From Balneolaceae bacterium (GTDB lineage: Bacteria; Bacteroidota; Rhodothermia; Balneolales; Balneolaceae): 6,816 nt of DNA. Location: the NCBI GenBank assembly GCA_003555185.1, contig PWFZ01000160.1, positions 1 through 6,816 of the forward strand, read 5' to 3'. The translations under genes were made by a program, and so were the position numbers. The notes beneath the pieces were generated by a model, which was given only the letters and a program-made list of their open reading frames with translations, had not been told where the DNA came from and made no database searches. Positions 5,345 through 6,816 of this stretch are shown piece after piece; within the stretch, counting starts at the first letter, position 1, and each line of letters begins with the position of its first letter.

Positions 5345-6637
5345 CTAGAGAAGCATCGAGAGTGGATTTTCGAGCATTTGTCTAAGAGTATTGAGGAACT
5401 GGGCAGCTTTTGCTCCATCAACTACTCTGTGATCACTGCTGAGCGTTACTTTCATTCGTTTCCCCGGAACCACTTCTCCATTTTTCACAACCGGGACGTC
5501 GCGAATAGCTCCTACCGCAAGAATACAGGCATTCGGCGGATTGATAATCGCCGTAAACTCTTCAATTCCAAACATTCCCAGGTTACTGATGGTAAAAGTA
5601 CTTCCTTCCATCTGTTCAGGCTGAAGCTTTCTGTCTTTTGCAAGTCCCGCAAGTTCTCTGGTCTCTGAAGCAATTTGACGAAGATTCTTTTTATCGGCAT
5701 GTTTTAGTACCGGCGTCATCAGTCCTTCGTCAATTGCGACAGCAACGGCTACATTTACGTCTCCGTGCCGTCGAATCACATCATCCATCCAAGATGTGTT
5801 AATATCAGGATGGCGGCGTAGCGCAGCTGCTGATGCTTTAACCACAATGTCATTAAAGCTGATCTTCACATCGCTTACTTCGTTCAGCTTCGCACGAGCC
5901 TCCATTGCCTCTTCCATGTCGATATCTATCGTCTCATAGAAGTGAGGGTTTGTGAATTTACTTTCCGATAGCCTTCGCGCAATTGCTTTTCGCATTTGCG
6001 AAATCTTTACATCTTCAGATTCAGCCTGCTCGTAAGAAACAGCGGCGCCGGATGGTGCTTCTGAAGGTTTATAATCTTCAATATCTTTTTTAATGACTCT
6101 TCCTTCAGGACCTGAACCATCGACAGATGCAAGATCAATCCCTTTGTCTTCAGCCATTTTCCGGGCAAGAGGTGACGCTTTAATTCGACCGTCAGATTTC
6201 TCTTTTTCCGGTTTTTCTTTAGAAGCCTTCTTCCCTTCCTTGCCGTTTAAGTCGCCAAGTATTGGATCAAACTCTTCTTTTTTACCGGAATCATCTTTCT
6301 CTTTTTTACCTTCTGATTTCTTGCCTGAATCCTTTGCCTCAGCCTTCTTCTCTTTTTCAGGCTCAGAATCACCATCCAATAAATCGCTAATATCTTCTCC
6401 TTCTTCACCAATAATGGCCATTGTACCACCCAATGGAACGGCAGATCCTTCTTCAACGAGAATTTTTAGAATAGTCCCTGAATCGAAAACTTCCACTTCC
6501 ATGGTAGCCTTATCGGTTTCCACCTCAGCGATCACATCACCGGAAGAGACTTTATCTCCCTCTTTTACATTCCATTTAGCGATAACACCTTCTTCCATGG
6601 TGTCGCTCAGCTTTGGCATTTCAATTTTTTCGGCCAT
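5345..6637 (-). CDS. pdhC: Pyruvate dehydrogenase E2, dihydrolipoyllysine acetyltransferase
   Basis: This 430-residue core enzyme of the cytoplasmic pyruvate dehydrogenase complex transfers the acetyl group from lipoyl-lysine to CoA. Residues 1-80 form one lipoyl domain with the modified lysine K43 in the ETDKATMEVE motif. Residues 151-188 are the E1/E3-binding domain (ASPLARKMAEDKGIDLASV, then GSGPEGRVIKKDIEDY). Residues 205-430 are the catalytic domain, with SDHRVVDG at 401-408 supplying catalytic H403 and D407, and GMFGIEEFTAIINPP at 354-368. The linker at 81-150 is very rich in Lys and Glu rather than the Ala/Pro usual in proteobacterial E2 proteins. The length is normal for single-lipoyl E2. 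It follows the E1 beta gene by 51 bases in the same direction and ends just before a strong terminator, so it is the last gene of the operon. No clear Shine-Dalgarno precedes ATG 6637. A branched-chain E2 is less likely given the E1 beta neighbour and sequence style. Confidence 0.94.
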   Translation of the reverse strand: MAEKIEMPKLSDTMEEGVIAKWNVKEGDKVSSGDVIAEVETDKATMEVEVFDSGTILKILVEEGSAVPLGGTMAIIGEEGEDISDLLDGDSEPEKEKKAEAKDSGKKSEGKKEKDDSGKKEEFDPILGDLNGKEGKKASKEKPEKEKSDGRIKASPLARKMAEDKGIDLASVDGSGPEGRVIKKDIEDYKPSEAPSGAAVSYEQAESEDVKISQMRKAIARRLSESKFTNPHFYETIDIDMEEAMEARAKLNEVSDVKISFNDIVVKASAAALRRHPDINTSWMDDVIRRHGDVNVAVAVAIDEGLMTPVLKHADKKNLRQIASETRELAGLAKDRKLQPEQMEGSTFTISNLGMFGIEEFTAIINPPNACILAVGAIRDVPVVKNGEVVPGKRMKVTLSSDHRVVDGAKAAQFLNTLRQMLENPLSMLL

Positions 6638-6688
6638 AATTGATTACGTTGTCTTGTTATTTTTAAATTTCTTACGTGATATGAATCA

Positions 6689-6816
6689 CTATCTGTAGGT
6701 TACGGAATTTACAGCTTCAATTATATTTTTCGCATCCGGCAACCACAGATCAAAAAGCGGTTTGGAGAACGGAGCGTTCACATCAGGCAAGGTTACCCGT
6801 TGTACTGGTGCATCCA
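6689..6816 (-). CDS. pdhB: Pyruvate dehydrogenase E1 component, beta subunit, C-terminal end (truncated by window edge)
   Basis: The last 41 residues are visible, ending at TAG 6691-6689. The stretch DAPVQRVTLPDVNAPFSKPL, followed by LPDAKNIIEAVNSVTYR, matches the usual ending of transketolase-type E1 beta subunits ('P-V-x-R-V-T-x-P-D-V-x-x-P-x', then 'L-P-x-x-x-x-I-x-x-A-V'). E1 beta, together with E1 alpha and thiamine diphosphate, decarboxylates pyruvate and acetylates the lipoyl group of E2. Whether this is a separate beta subunit or the end of a fused alpha-beta E1 cannot be told here. Confidence 0.88.
   Translation of the reverse strand, partial: DAPVQRVTLPDVNAPFSKPLFDLWLPDAKNIIEAVNSVTYR

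Noticed and set aside
6093..6698. Long + strand ORF opposite the E2 gene
   Set aside because: Ser/Pro/Phe-rich antisense shadow of the Lys/Glu-rich linker of E2; no signal, motif or ribosome site.

Overview
The window reads as chromosome of a Gram-negative bacterium from the Bacteroidota/Balneolota/Rhodothermota side of the tree. The lineage is inferred from the style of the pyruvate dehydrogenase E2 protein, the mostly weak Shine-Dalgarno sequences, and a periplasmic/outer-membrane gene set with a DUF4402-like pilin. The exact taxon cannot be fixed from the sequence alone. There is no RNA gene, insertion sequence or CRISPR array, and no gene-free stretch longer than about 230 bases.

Positions 1-4606 (+ strand) hold a four-gene surface-assembly cluster. 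It starts with the 3' end of a probable PapD-like periplasmic chaperone, whose stop codon overlaps by 4 bases a GTG-started, 997-residue usher-like outer-membrane protein. After a 71-base gap comes a 224-residue membrane-anchored protein. Its periplasmic part resembles the ring-building domain (RBM3) of flagellar FliF, including the conserved RGD and a C-terminal membrane anchor. That gene overlaps by 8 bases a 193-residue lipoprotein. The C-terminal TPR-like module of the lipoprotein is clearly related to the module at the very end of the usher.

Positions 4690-5118 (- strand, convergent) encode a small secreted protein. It has the C-terminal signature of chaperone-usher pilins: a penultimate Tyr and a Gly 14 residues from the end. 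This makes it the likely fibre subunit for the adjacent chaperone and usher. Its upstream region contains two abutting 16-bp palindromes (ATTAGA-N4-TCTAAT) that look like tandem operators, so its expression is probably controlled separately from the assembly genes.

Positions 5286-6816 (- strand) are housekeeping: the end of a pyruvate dehydrogenase operon, with the C-terminus of E1 beta (pdhB), the complete E2 (pdhC) and a strong intrinsic terminator.

The most interesting content is the combination of a chaperone/usher/pilin pathway with a FliF-RBM3-like inner-membrane protein and a TPR module shared between the usher tail and a lipoprotein. Classical chaperone-usher systems have no dedicated inner-membrane ring component. 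I infer, without proof, an envelope-spanning variant of the chaperone-usher machine.
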